Source of the DNA: Okapia johnstoni
Lineage: Eukaryota > Chordata > Mammalia > Artiodactyla > Giraffidae
Assembly (NCBI GenBank): GCA_024291935.2
Contig: CM044311.1
Coordinates: 17,693,001 to 17,757,000, forward strand
Length of the DNA: 64,000 bases
Direction: 5' to 3'
Both the position numbers and the translations under genes were made by a program. Below, in pieces: positions 42,813 to 54,675 of the stretch. Position 1 is the stretch's first letter. Each line of letters starts with the position of its first letter. The notes beneath the pieces were generated by a model, which was not told the origin of the DNA, searched no databases, and was given only the letters and a program-made list of their open reading frames with translations.

Positions 42813-42882
42813 GAAAGAGAAAAAGAGGAAGAAAGAAAGAAAAAAGGATGGAAGAAAGGGCGGGAGGGAGAAAGGAAGGACA
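42813..42882. repeat. Purine-rich (GAAA/GGAA)n tract
   Basis: Imperfect GAAA, GGAA and GGGA units. Confidence 0.85.
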
Positions 42883-43329
42883 GGAAAAAAGACAGCCTTC
42901 CCCTCTGTCTGACAATATAGCTGGAGAAATAAAATGTTTACACGTGAAAAGTTAATTAACAATACAAGGAAGGGCATCTAATGAATTGTATGCATGATCT
43001 GGGTTCAGAAATACAGAAGGGAGAGGTTACTGCAGGTCAAAGTGTCAAGGAAGAGTTCAGGGAAGGGGTGGAGAAATAGACACGACACTTGAGATTGAAT
43101 GGAACTGAAACAGGCAGGGGATGTTGTCTTAGTTTGGGCTGCTATGACAAAATACATAAACTGCATGGCTTATAAAGAACACAAGTTTATTTCTCGCATC
43201 CCAATTCACTAAACTAGATAGGTCAACTTAACTTGCTAAAAAGTTACCTGGAGAAATTATTGAATAATATAAATTAAAAATAAATAAGAGTTACAGAGGC
43301 AAATAATGTGACCTTTGAAGATACATATG
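42883..43329. other. Intergenic, one old repeat fragment
   Basis: The segment at about 43130-43200 (GTCTTAGTTTGGGCTGC, then GGCTTATAAAGAACAC) resembles the start of an old mammalian interspersed repeat I cannot name. Confidence 0.4.
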
Positions 43330-43562
43330 CCAAAACCTCCGTGGCTCAGCAGTAAAGAATCTTTCTGCAGTGCAGGAGATATTGAAGACTCCAGCTCAAT
43401 CCCTGGATCAGGTAGATCCCCTGGAGGAGGAAATGGCAACCTACTCCAGTATTCTTACCTAGAAAATCTCATGGACAGAGAAGCCTGGCAGGCTACAGTC
43501 CATGGAGTTGCAAGGAGTCAGATACGACTGAGTGAGTACACACACACACACACACACACACA
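43330..43562 (+). mobile_element. Bov-tA SINE with (CA)n tail
   Basis: Diverged head (CCTCCGTGGCTCAGCAG), Bov-A body, and about 12 CA units at the 3' end. Confidence 0.9.
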
Positions 43563-44232
43563 CCAAAACTTGCATTTCTAAACTGACACACATACCCCTC
43601 ACCCTGAAGTTTAATCACCAGACTTCAAATCATGAGCCCAGAACTTTCACTGCTCAAAGGACTAGAGTTCCTGTTTGGAACAGTCCACAGAGAGAATTCA
43701 GAGAAGCAACCTATCTTGTTGCCTCCCAGCCATGTTTCACTTTTGACCAAAAATGGCATCACCCAGCTTCAACACCCACCTTAGTCATTGTACTTGGCTG
43801 CAGAGGACTTAGGTTGTGTCCAAAATAAAATCCTCCTTCAAAGTGAGATTTGCTTCCTCGGGAGTTATTCAAAGAATGAGCTGCAGGCTATAAAGGTAAT
43901 TCCAAAGGATCCATTCCAGAAATATTCAGATCGTAGCAAAAGACACATACTTCCCAAATGACAGCCTTAAAGAGCCAGAGTCTTTGGAGTGAGCATTTTG
44001 CTTTGCTTGTTGAAAAAGATCCAGTTATATTGAGAGGTTGTTTGACATTGTGGCAGAACACGTAAAGCCGGGAATCAGACTGCTTGGCTTTGAATCTCTT
44101 CTGTTTTCTTGTCTTACTGTTAACTGCTATACCTCAGTGTTCCATCTGTAAAATGGTAATAACTAACTTTATACCTTTGGTATAAGAATCCAGTTCCATA
44201 ATACCTGCAAAATTACAGAATTGGATACCGGT
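43563..44232. other. Intergenic, nothing recognised
   Basis: No gene. Confidence 0.55.
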
Positions 44233-44242
44233 ACATGGTAAA

Positions 44243-44467
44243 TAATGGCTTTCCCCATGGCTCAGTGGCAAAGAATGTGCCCTGCAAGGCAGGAGCCGCA
44301 GGAGACATGGATTTGATCCCTGGGTCAGAAAGATCCCCTAGAGGAGTGGCTAGTAATCCACTCCAGCATTCTTGCCTGGCGAATCCCATGGACAGAGGAA
44401 CCTGGCAGGCTAAAGTCCATAGGGCCATAAAGAGTCAGACACGACTGAAGTGACTTAGCACGCAGGC
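44243..44467 (+). mobile_element. Bov-tA SINE
   Basis: Head CTTTCCCCATGGCTCAGTGG with a small internal duplication of AGGAG(C/A), then a Bov-A body. A 10-bp target duplication ACATGGTAAA lies at 44233-44242 and 44468-44477. Confidence 0.92.
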
Positions 44468-44820
44468 ACATGGTAAACATTACTAATACTCAGTGGTGGC
44501 AGATATTAAAGTAACAGTTATGGCATCAGACAGTGTTTCCAAAAAAGATAGATGTGAAGGCAGTGGACTATTTAATGGTCTGTAATACTCTGCCCTGTTG
44601 ACAAAGACCTTTGATGCCAACTTTGTTACTAGCTACATACAACTTTCTTCGCTATGATTGACTGTCAGCTTCCTCTCAAGGAACCATCCACATTTCTGGA
44701 CTATGCTCTCCATACTGACTGATGCATTTCAATGTGACAACAAAATCTACATCAAAAAACTTTGTTTTTTTGGATGAGACCAAATAAGAGTGTAGATTTG
44801 TGGACAGAGAGAGTATATTT

Positions 44821-44944
44821 CCCTGGAGGAGGAAATGGCAACCCACTCCAGTATTCCTGCCTGGAGAATCCCATGGATAGAGGAGCCTGGTGGGCTACGG
44901 TCCGTAGGGTTGCAAAGAGTCGGACATGACTGAAGCAATTGAGC
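44821..44944 (+). mobile_element. Bov-A monomer without a tRNA head
   Basis: Starts CCCTGGAGGAGGAAATGGC and ends GAAGCAATTGAGC. Perfect 11-bp target duplication AGAGTATATTT at 44810-44820 and 44945-44955, so the headless form is itself the inserted unit. Confidence 0.92.
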
Positions 44945-44955
44945 AGAGTATATTT

Positions 44956-45885
44956 AGAAAATGCATAATATGCATGCATATCACTGTGTCTGCACTCTAA
45001 GGAGATGGTTGTAGTTAATTGTCACATATTATAACATGAGTGAAGCCGTGACGAATCCAGAGACCCTTAGATGTAACATTAAATCATCTGTTTTCGCCTT
45101 TAACCAGGTGCTTATTAAGGCTCTTCATAGTATACACAGAATCTCCTCAAAAAATCTTAGTTCAGAAAGAGGCAGTCAGTTCTTGTATATACTAGTTTAC
45201 TTTGTCAGTAGTTTCCCAGCTGAAGATCTTGCCATGCTTTCATGCTAGAATCTAACATATTTAAAACAAGCCCTCTTCAGTCCTTTCTGCTTGCAGTCAA
45301 TGGTTTTGAAGTCCTGGATCTCTTACTCACTAAACATAGGACCTTGAACAAGCGGCTTACTTTCTCCATATCTGAGGTATTTCTTCAGCAAAGTTAGAGC
45401 ATTGGATTAACTTCCCTTTGTGGTCTAAGATCTTTATCTTCCTTAATATCCCATGTCACTGGAGGACAACTTGGAAAGCCAAAGGCCATCTGTAATTAAT
45501 TATATCCTGATATTAAACTTCAACTGGAAAAGATGAACACAGAGGCAGATATCGCTGTGATGGCCCAGGCAATTTCCTTTAAAACGTCTTTTTTTTTAAT
45601 CCAATTTCCCCTTATTATACTGTCATTTTAATTGTGTACTAACATAGAAATATCAGATTTGGTTTAAATGACCTTTACTTAGCACAGATCACTTGAAGAT
45701 TTGCACTTTCAGTTATATCGTTTTTTATGGGCTAAGCCCTCTAGCAGGCATGAATTTCCCACAAATACATTCATCTGGATGTTATGCTTTTTTGTTATCT
45801 CTCTATAGGCAGATTTTATAGTTCTTAATAATATAACTGCATCTTTTCCTTTTATACCTCTCCTCTATAGAGTTCTAAGAATTGT
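44956..45885. other. Intergenic, nothing recognised
   Basis: No gene or repeat seen. Confidence 0.55.
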
Positions 45886-45894
45886 AGTCCAAAC

Positions 45895-46160
45895 ATACTG
45901 CTGCTGCCAAGTTGCTTCAGTCGTGTCCAACTCTGTGCGACCCCATAGATGGCAGCCCACCAGGCTCCTCTGTTCCTGGGATTCTCCAGGCAAGAATAGC
46001 GGAGTGGGTTGACATTTCCTTCTCCAATGCATGCACGCATGTTACATCACTTCAGTCACGTCCGACTCTGTGCGACCCCGTGGACAGCAGCCCACCAGGC
46101 TCCTCTGTCCACAGGATTCTCCAGGCAAGAATACTGGAGTGGGTTGCCATTTCCTTCTCC
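45895..46160 (-). mobile_element. BOV-A2 SINE
   Basis: Two Bov-A monomers, (CTG) end at left. A 9-bp target duplication AGTCCAAAC lies at 45886-45894 and 46161-46169. The internal junction carries a GCATGCACGCATG variant. Confidence 0.92.
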
Positions 46161-46271
46161 AGTCCAAACCTAGTAGAAACTCAGTAACAGTTTTACTCAT
46201 TGACAAACGCATGGGCTTCCTGCAAAGAGCAATCATGGTTTCAGATGTTTACAGCATGTATGGGCTTCCCA

Positions 46272-46461
46272 GCATGTATGGGCGAGAGTAGAAGGGGACG
46301 ACAGAGGATGACATGGTTGGATGGCATCACCAACTCAATGAACATGAGTTTGAGTAAACTCCGGGAGTTGGTGATGAACAGGGAGGCCTGGCGTGCTGCA
46401 GTCCACAGGGTCGCGAAGAGTCGGACACAACTGAGTGACTAAACTGAACTGAACTGAACTG
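46272..46461 (+). mobile_element. BovB LINE, heavily 5'-truncated
   Basis: Only about 190 bp of the 3' end, ending (CTGAA)n. Perfect 12-bp target duplication ATGGGCTTCCCA at 46260-46271 and 46462-46473, so truncation occurred at insertion. Confidence 0.92.
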
Positions 46462-46508
46462 ATGGGCTTCCCAAATTTTAGGAGGAAAGAAAAAGGAATG
46501 GGAATATG

Positions 46509-46708
46509 TCCATTCAGGTGGCTCAGTGGGTAAAGTATCCACCTGTCAATGCAGGAGACGTGGATTCAAGCCCTGGGTCGGGAAGATATCCTGGAGGAGG
46601 AAATGGCGTCCCACTCCAGTATTCTTGCCTGGAGAATCCCTGGACAGAGGAGCCTGGCGGGCTACATAGCAAGGAGTCAGATATGGTTGAGAGGCTGAGT
46701 ACACCTGT
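46509..46708 (+). mobile_element. Bov-tA SINE
   Basis: Head CATTCAGGTGGCTCAGTGGG, Bov-A body shortened near its end (GCTACATAGCAAGGAGTCAG). Confidence 0.9.
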
Positions 46709-47436
46709 ATCAGTATGGCTACAGTGGTCTTGCAGGGGACTCTGCATTCTGGCTGCTACTGAAGTGGATATACTTGAGGTTCTAAATTTCCTTGCAAGCT
46801 TGCAAATTACTTAATCTCCTTGAGTTTAAGTTTCCTTATTTGTAAATGTAGGTCTACCTTAAGGATGGGCCTACAATTGAAATGAGATTTTATATGTAAA
46901 GCTTCTAGCACACTAAGACATGTTACTATTCTTACATTGATAATATTGATATTAATTGATTAATATTGATATTAATATCTGGAGTTCCTGGACTCCAACC
47001 CTAACCTAATTGTTGGACACAGTTCAGCTATTTCAGAAGGTTTCTTTGTAATAAGAACTGATATGACTCAAGTTGGCCTTCAGAAGCTTTAAGAAGCTAA
47101 CAAGCTTATCAACCCCAACCGAAGCACAGACAAACAAGAGTTATCAGTGCATTAGAAACAAGTTATGAGTGGCAAATTCTATGATACAGGATAAATCTCT
47201 TTTTCTAAGTATTAAATTAAGAGTAAAAATATTCTTTCTTTTACTATTAAACTTCACCAATTCCCAACTTCATAAACATCCATCTGTGGAATTTTACTTT
47301 CATTATAATTGGGACTGTTTAGGTGATAGTGATTGTTATCATAGATGACCCAGGTCCTGAACTATGACTTATACTAAGTGCTTGAAATAAAATTTCCATG
47401 TTCCCCCTTTTCTTGGTTCACACTTCAGAATTTCAC
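46709..47436. other. Intergenic, nothing recognised except a short tandem
   Basis: TGATATTAAT units occur at 46940-46978. No gene. Confidence 0.5.
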
Positions 47437-48376
47437 AAGTCCTCTACATACAAATCTTCAAGTTGCAGACTTTGAAAGATGCACACGAGTGTTCTCATGT
47501 CTAATCCCCTAGGTGAGTTCACACATCTGGTATACACTGTCACGTGTACACGCCCTACAAGTGGTTGTGCCCTTGTGTACTTCGCTGTACATACTATATA
47601 GAGTACACGAGTACAGTATCTTTATTTTAAAAGGAAAACTTCATTGAACTCCTTGCTGTGCAACGTGAGGAACTAACTAATGAAGACCTGATGGAATTGG
47701 AGACCCAGAGAAAGGATGAAGAGAGATGAGAGGAAGAAGTAACTGAAGAACCGAAGTGACTCACAATGCAGGATATGGCGAGGGGGCTTTCTTTATTTAA
47801 GCGGGCACTGTTAGTTTTTCAGGCAAAAGACCCAAATATAGAATGGTACATAAAGGTTGTAGCAGCCATTCAGAATGCAATCCAGTGTTACCATGTCATC
47901 TATGATGAGATGAAAAAACAGCTACTATCCAAGCATCACTGGATCATTTTTGCAAGAGGGTTGGCAGCATTGAATCCAGCAAGGAATCCGAAACTATGCC
48001 ATCAATAACAGGCTTAAGTGAAATTGCATCTTGCCCTCTGTCTCCTATTGGTGACGACCCTTCAGCTCTATCATCTCTAGTCAGTAACTCTTCTTGCCTG
48101 TTCTCTTGATGCCAGCCCCAGGTATGCCAGCTGTTGTACTGTACTACTGTACTTTTCAAGGTACTGTACTGTAAGATTAAAAACGTTTTCTTTATTTTTT
48201 TTGTTTTTTTAATGTATTATTTGTGTGAAAATTATTATAAACCTATTACAGTACAGTACTATATAGCTGATTGTGTCACTTGGGTACCTAGACTAACTTT
48301 GTTGGGCTTACGAACAAATTGGACTTCCAAACCTGCTCTCAGAATGGAACTCATCTGTATGTAGGAGACTTACTAT
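47437..48376 (+). mobile_element. Tigger-type (pogo) DNA transposon, internally deleted
   Basis: Terminal inverted repeats: AAGTCCTCTACATACAAAT at 47437-47455 and, reversed, ATCTGTATGTAGGAGACTT at 48353-48371. Between them an ORF at 47766-48008 resembles the C-terminal tail of Tigger transposase (MARGLSLFKRALLVF, then AIQNAIQCYHVIYDE). The DDE catalytic core is missing. This is a dead DNA transposon, not a host gene. Confidence 0.85.
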
Positions 48377-48948
48377 AAATGATAAAATAGCACACACTCT
48401 TAATCAGATTAATGACAGAAAGTCAGAGCTTCTAGAAATATCAAATCATACTCATAAGAACAATTGAACCTGAGGATATATATATGTATTTTTGTTTGTT
48501 TGTTTGTTAGAAATGACCTAAAATACATTCCTCACTTATTGTGAATTTATTTCACATAAATGAAAGCAATGTCATCTCTATTTGTTCATATACAGAAAAA
48601 AAAATAGTGACTTTTTTTAAGTTTTAAAGTGCTTCAGTTTTAACGATGCTATAATTGTAAGGGGAAACGTACAGCAAGAGTTTAAACCATGGAAAAAGAA
48701 AGGGACTAGAACTTGTTTTTATTTATAATGGATTCTAACAGTACATTTCTATGGCGATTTTAGAAAAATTTTGTTATCAAATTATCCACAATAGCAGTGT
48801 TTTAACTTTCCCTGAAAAAAAATGGTATAAACTGAGACCTCTAGTGGAGGAAAGTGGGAACTGTCCCATTGACAGCTTCTTTTAACCTCTTCACACTAAC
48901 AAATTCTTTCCTAGAAAACGTAGGGGTTTTCAATAACTGTTACAGCCA
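48377..48948. other. Intergenic, nothing recognised
   Basis: A short (TTTG)n lies at 48488-48510. No gene. Confidence 0.55.
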
Positions 48949-49079
48949 TGTTTTATTGGAGGATAATTGCTTTGCCATGTCGTGGTGGTCTCTGCCCTAT
49001 ATCAACATGAAGCAGTCATAGTTATATATAAAACCTCTCCCTCTTGAGCCTTCCCCGTCCCCCCGCCCCCAACCCTTCT

Positions 49080-49235
49080 CAGTTCAGTTCAGTTCAGTCG
49101 CTCAGTCGCGTCCGACTCTTCGCGACCCCGTGGACTGCAGCACGCCAGGCCTCCCTGTCCATCGCCAGCTCCAGGAGGTTACTCAAGCTCATGTCCGTTG
49201 AGTCGGTGATGCCATCCAACCATCTGATGCTCTTA
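49080..49235 (-). mobile_element. BovB LINE 3' fragment inside L1
   Basis: Starts with reversed (CTGAA)n and ends near CATCTGATGCTC. Close to consensus, so probably young. Confidence 0.88.
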
Positions 49236-49340
49236 TCCTCATCCATCCCTCTAAGTGGTCACAGCGTGCAAGGCTGGGCTCTCTGTGCCCTATAGTAGCT
49301 TCCCACTAGCTATCAATTTGACACATGGTAGTGTATATAT

Positions 49341-49621
49341 CGGAGAAGGCAATGGCACCCCACTCGAGTACTCTTGCCTGGAAAATCCCATGGACGGAAG
49401 AGCCTGGTAGGCTGCAGTCCATGGGGTCGCTAAGAGTTGGATACGACTGAGCGACTTCACTTTCACTTTTCACTTTCATGCATTGGAGAAGGAAATGGCA
49501 ACCCACTCCATTGTTCTTGCCTGGAGAATCCCAGGGACAGCGGAGTCTGCTGGGCTGCCATCTATGGGGTCGCACAGAGTCGGACACGGCTGAGGTGACT
49601 TAGCAAGCAAGCAAGCAAGCA
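49341..49621 (+). mobile_element. BOV-A2 SINE inside L1
   Basis: Both Bov-A monomers, ending in (GCAA)n. Perfect 11-bp target duplication AGTGTATATAT at 49330-49340 and 49622-49632. Confidence 0.94.
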
Positions 49622-50175
49622 AGTGTATATATGCGGGTGCTACTTTCTCAATTTGTCCTACAATTGCCTTTCCCATTGTGTCCACCAGTCCATTCTCTAT
49701 ATCTGTGTCTCCATTTCTTCTCTGTAAAGAGGTTCATCAATACTATTTTTCTAGATTCCATCTGCATATGTTAATATATGATATGTGCTTTTCTCCTTCT
49801 GGCTTACTTTCCTCTTATACTCTAGGTTCGCCCACTTCACGACAACTGATTCAAATTAGTTCCTTTCTATGGCTGAGTAATATTCCATTGTGTATCTGTA
49901 CCACAACTTCTTTATCCATTCATCTATTAATAGACATCTAGGTTGCTTCCATGTCCTGGTTACTGTAAATAGTACTGCAATGAATTTTGGGATACATGTG
50001 TCTGCTTGAATTATGGTTTTGGCATATGCCCAGTAGTGGGGTTTCTGGGTCATATGGTAGTTTTATTCCTAGTTTATTAAAGAATCTCCACACTCTTCTC
50101 CATAGTGACTGTGCCAATTTACATTTCCACCAACAGTGCAGGAGGACTCCCTTGTCTCTACATCCTCTCCAGCTC

Positions 50176-51234
50176 AATAACTTTAAAAACCTGCCTGTTT
50201 ACCTTTTGTACACTTAGCAACTTTTTACTATCTCTTTAGATTAAATACTTAATGATAAAATGAATATACATATATGTATATGTATATATATATATGTATA
50301 TGTGTGTATACATATATATATATATATAATTTGAAAAACCAACTCTTCTAACTGTAAATGATTCAGGGAATCTAACATACAGCTTGAAAACTAAAACATC
50401 ATTTGGATGGAAAGCACTTTCATTCCCTAGTGAAATGACTCACTGTGATTTTGTACCCTGAGGATGAAATGCACACTGGGAGTCTGGAATCCTGTAACAA
50501 GGATGATGCAGAGACTAAAAATACCTGACATTTATACATTGTTTGACGTCCTGGGACATGAAAGCTGTGTTGAAGTGCTATATCCTTAACCCAGCCACAA
50601 ACAAAATGATAAACACCGCAATGTACCGCATGAAATATTGAGGCCAACTTGCAAAGGAGAAATGTCTGAAGAGAGGTTACACCAAATATTAATAATGAGA
50701 CAGTGAATGAAACCTAAAGATCTGCAGAGATTTAACATCTGCAGCTGCACATGAGTTCCCTGCAGAAATACTTTAGATCGTATGCTTTTCCACATACTTT
50801 AATTTATGGCTTTATTTATTTGCACTGTAGAACAAAAACCAGATTGGGTCTGTAAAGAGGATCCCTAAGCTATCACTTATAGATAACTCTGGTTGGAGAT
50901 TGTCCAAGCGGATGTGAACTCTTCAGCTTGGTAAACACTGTATTCAAATGAAACAACTCAGAATTCAAGTGGGGAAGAAAGTGCCCCAAAGATAAGGCTT
51001 TGAGGTCAAGAAAATGCCAGTAATTCAAAGTGAGAAAAAGTTGTTCCCAAAGACACAGAAACGTAAAGTCTAAAACATTGACCTAACACATACATTTTAC
51101 TACAAACTCAAAGTAAAGGTCAGTAATATATGGGATGGATCTTAAGACTGAGCAAGATTACAGTATGTTTTATTTGATTCATCCTTTTGAAAATATTTAC
51201 TAATTATATCTCTTTATAGAGACTTTGATTTACT
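50176..51234. other. Intergenic, one microsatellite
   Basis: TA/TG tract at 50263-50329; nothing else recognised. Confidence 0.55.
50263..50329. repeat. TA/TG microsatellite
   Basis: Irregular TATATG and TATA units. Confidence 0.9.
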
Positions 51235-51660
51235 TTCTTTCTTTTTATTGGACTGTGATTGCTTTACAATGTTATGCTAGTTCTGTTGTTATTTAGTCTT
51301 AAGCTGTGTCTGAATTCTTTTGCAACTCCATAGACTGCAGCCTGCTAGGCTCCTCTGTCCATGGAATTCTCCAGGCAAGAATACTGGAGTGGGTTGCCAT
51401 TTTCTTCTCCAGGACATCTTCCTGACCCAGGGATCGAACTCTTGTCTCCTGCATTGACAGGTGGATTCTTTACCACTGAGCCACCAAGGAAGCCCAAGTT
51501 AGTTTCTGCTGCTTAGTGAAGTGAATCAGCTGTGTATATAGATATATATATACATATATTTATATCCTCTCTTTTTAGGATTTTCTTCTCATTTAGGTCT
51601 CCAAAGAGCAATGAGTAGAGTTCCCTGTGCCATACAGTCGGTTCTCATCAGTTATCTATG
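51235..51660 (-). mobile_element. L1 3' fragment split by a SINE
   Basis: The left part (51235-51282) reads like the L1 3' end (ATTGCTTTACAATGTTATGC). The right part (51497-51660) continues it (TAGTTTCTGCTGCTTAG). Confidence 0.65.
51283..51496 (-). mobile_element. Bov-tA SINE inside L1 fragment
   Basis: Reversed Bov-tA ending CCACCAAGGAAGCCC. An imperfect target repeat (TAGTTCTG / TAGTTTCTG) flanks it. Confidence 0.88.
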
Positions 51661-53349
51661 GGGACTGACAAATAGACACTACTGATATTACATACAAAAT
51701 AGATAACTTTTGAGGGACAAATGAGACCAACAAAGGAGTGAATTCCTCCACCCTTCTATTCTCCTTTGGGAAGTCAACTTCAGATAAAACTGCTGAGCAA
51801 TAAAATGTAGTATATACTTTGCTACAACAGTGAGAGTTAGTGATAAAACGGGCATTAGCGTGAACAGATAAAATGGTCATTGGAGAGAACAGAGTAATAT
51901 AGAGTGGGTCGCTTGAGAAAAGCTTTGAGGAAGAAAAGGAATCTGAAGTATGCCCTGAACTATGGGTGGGATTGGGAGAGGCTTTTGTAAGGCATTCCTT
52001 GAGGTATGGCAGAAACGGAAGCAAAATTTCGGAGACAGAAATGAGTTTAGGACAGGATTTTCTTTTAGGGAAGTCATGAAGAGAAAAGGTAAAAAGTAGC
52101 TCATTAAACCATTTGGGGCTTGGGATAGAATGGAGACAGTAAGAGGAAGCTGTAAGGCTTGCATGAAAACCGGACGGATTTCATCGGAGGTAAGCTGGGG
52201 ACATGAGGCAGGGAGTCACCATTAACTTAAAGCTTCAAGGACTGCATATCAGTATTTGTTGAGCACTGACTATTGTCTGCATTGCAGGCAGATTCTTTAC
52301 CACTGAGCCCCCAGCAAGCTATAAGGTGGTATTGATAAGATAGTAAGAAGAAAAAAAAAAAATCTTGACCCAAGCTTGAAAGAAAGTATAATTCAACGGT
52401 CAGATAAAATTTAGGCTCAGAAATGTTTGGAAACACATACAAAAATCTCAAGAGTAATATGAAACCTGATTAATGACTAATATAAATCGGAGACTAGGAA
52501 ATAACAAAAAGTCATAGAATTTAATTTTTCTATCAATTCATCCCTTTTTAAAGGAAGCAGCTTATTACGATGGTTAGTTCTGTGTCAACTTGGCTAGGCC
52601 ACAGTACTCAAAGATTTGATCATGCACGCTTGGGTGCTTCTGTGAGGTGTTTCTTAGATGAGAGTAATGTTTGAATTAGTGGGCCTCATCCAATCAGTTG
52701 AAGGCCTTATGCAGAAGATTGGTGTCCCGCCAGGATGCAGGAGGTCTGCCTACAGACTGCTTTCAGACTCGGACACTTCCGTGGGCCTCCAGCCTGCTGG
52801 CCTGCCCTGCAGATTTTACAAGTGACAGCCACCATAATCACATGGGCCAATTTCTTAAAATAAATATCTGTTGCTGTCTTCCTGACTCTGACTCTCTCTG
52901 TATACACAATACACACACACATCCTACAGGTTCTGCTTCTCTGGAAGCCCTGACTACTGTAATTACGAACAAGGCTGATATATAGGTTGTTGTGATAGAT
53001 GAAAACAATAAACAAATAGCTGCAAGTAGAGAACTTCATCAGGTGTTCAGATGTGTTTGGCTGGCTGTTTTTTGTTTCGTATTACTTTTTTAGAAATGTA
53101 AAATTCAAAGTACGATCAGAAATAAAATAGATTGAAGTTGGAAACCAGTGAGAAAATAGTCTTCAACTCAAATTTAAGTACTGATGGATTGGCCAAACAA
53201 TTCATGTTAGAATTTAACGTGAGATGCATGAAATGCAACCATTATAGAAAAAGAAAACTAACATCATTTTTGTGTTAACAAAATAATATATTCACTAGGA
53301 GGCTGCTCCTCCTTCGAAGTACCTCTTTTCCAGTATGATGGTTCCCCAA
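51661..53349. other. Intergenic; probable old repeats
   Basis: A tRNA-head scrap of Bov-tA lies at 52265-52315 on the minus strand. The segment at about 52568-52975 (TCTGTGTCAACTTGGC, then CATCCAATCAGTTGAAGG and CTGGAAGCCCTGACTAC) resembles an old mammalian interspersed repeat I cannot name. No gene. Confidence 0.4.
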
Positions 53350-53890
53350 AAAAACTAAACATAGACTTGCCATATGATTCAGCAATTCCACTTCTTGGTA
53401 TATAACTGAAAGAATTGAAAGAAAGGACTTGAGCAGATACTTGTACACTAACATTCATAATAGCATTATTCACAAGAGCCAACAAGTAGAAACAACCCAA
53501 ATGTCCATCAGTGGATGAATGAATAAACAAGGTGGTTTATACATGTGATGGAATATTATTCAACCACAAAAAGAGATGAAATTCTGACATATGCTACAAT
53601 ATGGATGAAACTTGGAAATATTATGCTAAGTGAAATGTCAGGCACAAAAGGCCAAATATTGAGGTATTCTGAATAGAAAAATTCATAGAGCTAGAAAGTA
53701 GAATGCTGGTTACTAAGGGCTGGGGAAAGGAGGGAATGAGACGTTATTGCTTTGTGGGTACAGAGTTTCTATTGGAGATGATTAAAAAGTTCTAGAGATG
53801 GATGGTTGCGCAATAATGTGAATATACTTAATGTCACTGAAAAATGATTAAAATGGTAAATTTTGTGTGCCATACTTTACCACAGTAAAA
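53350..53890 (+). mobile_element. Old L1 3' region
   Basis: ORF2-end and tail landmarks: GCCATATGATTCAGCAATTC, CAACCCAAATGTCCATCAG, GGAATATTATTCAACC. Diverged. Confidence 0.75.
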
Positions 53891-54353
53891 AGTACCACTC
53901 TTCTGGGCAGGCAAGTGAGTTTGTGATGGGGGTTAAGGAAAATTAGTAGCTACTGGAGTTTGGCAAAGACATTCTGATTTTAGGAAGAGAAAGATGGTTA
54001 GATGAGGGCTGAGAGTGGAAGGAGATAAAGAAATTCACTGGATGAGAACCTTGAAGGTCTCAGGACAATGATGCTGTTTTGTCTGCTGAGCCAGTGAGAA
54101 CAGGATGAGCCAAAGTACACATTGTAGTGAGTAGCATAAGCCCCTCAGAGGATACACCCCCACATAAAAACACACACAAGAAATTTTCCACTAAATATTT
54201 ATTCATGAATAATAGTGGTGATTGCAAACAATCCTTCCAAATTTGCTCTTAAAATGGTTGCATGATTATTGTCAAAAAAATATTTATTGAACTCCAACTG
54301 AACCCACAAGTGTACCCTTTCCCAGTTCTTCGGGATAAATTTGATACATTAGA
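53891..54353. other. Intergenic, nothing recognised
   Basis: No gene. Confidence 0.55.
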
Positions 54354-54365
54354 GTCATTTCCTAA

Positions 54366-54586
54366 GGGCTTCCCTGGAGTGGCTCAGTGGTAAAGAATCC
54401 ACCTGCCAATGCAGGAGGCACGGATTTGATCTCTGAGTGGGGAACATCCTCTAGAGAAGGAGATGAAAACCCACTCCAGTATCCTTGCCTGGGAAATTCC
54501 ATGGACAGAGGAGCCTGGCGGGCTACCGTCTGAGGTCACAAAGCACTGGATACGACTTAGAGACTAACCAACAACAAAAACATCAG
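54366..54586 (+). mobile_element. Bov-tA SINE
   Basis: Head GGCTTCCCTGGAGTGGCTC, Bov-A body ending ACCAACAACAAAAACATC. Perfect 12-bp target duplication GTCATTTCCTAA at 54354-54365 and 54587-54598. Confidence 0.93.
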
Positions 54587-54675
54587 GTCATTTCCTAATA
54601 CTTCTTTACTAGAGAAGTTTTAATTCATTGGAAATATTCAAAATGCAAATTCTCAGAAACATGTGATATAGTAAA

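Larger units (their letters stand above)
48949..50175 (-). mobile_element. L1 3' region hosting two younger insertions
   Basis: Reverse-complemented L1: the 3' end near 48949 (TTGGAGGATAATTGCTTTGC) to the ORF2 end near 50175. It is split by a BovB tail (49080-49235) and a BOV-A2 (49341-49621); L1 sequence resumes after each. Confidence 0.88.

Noticed and set aside
47766..48008. 80-codon ORF as a domesticated host gene
   Set aside because: It lies between Tigger terminal repeats and matches only the tail of Tigger transposase. No evidence of conservation as a gene is available here.
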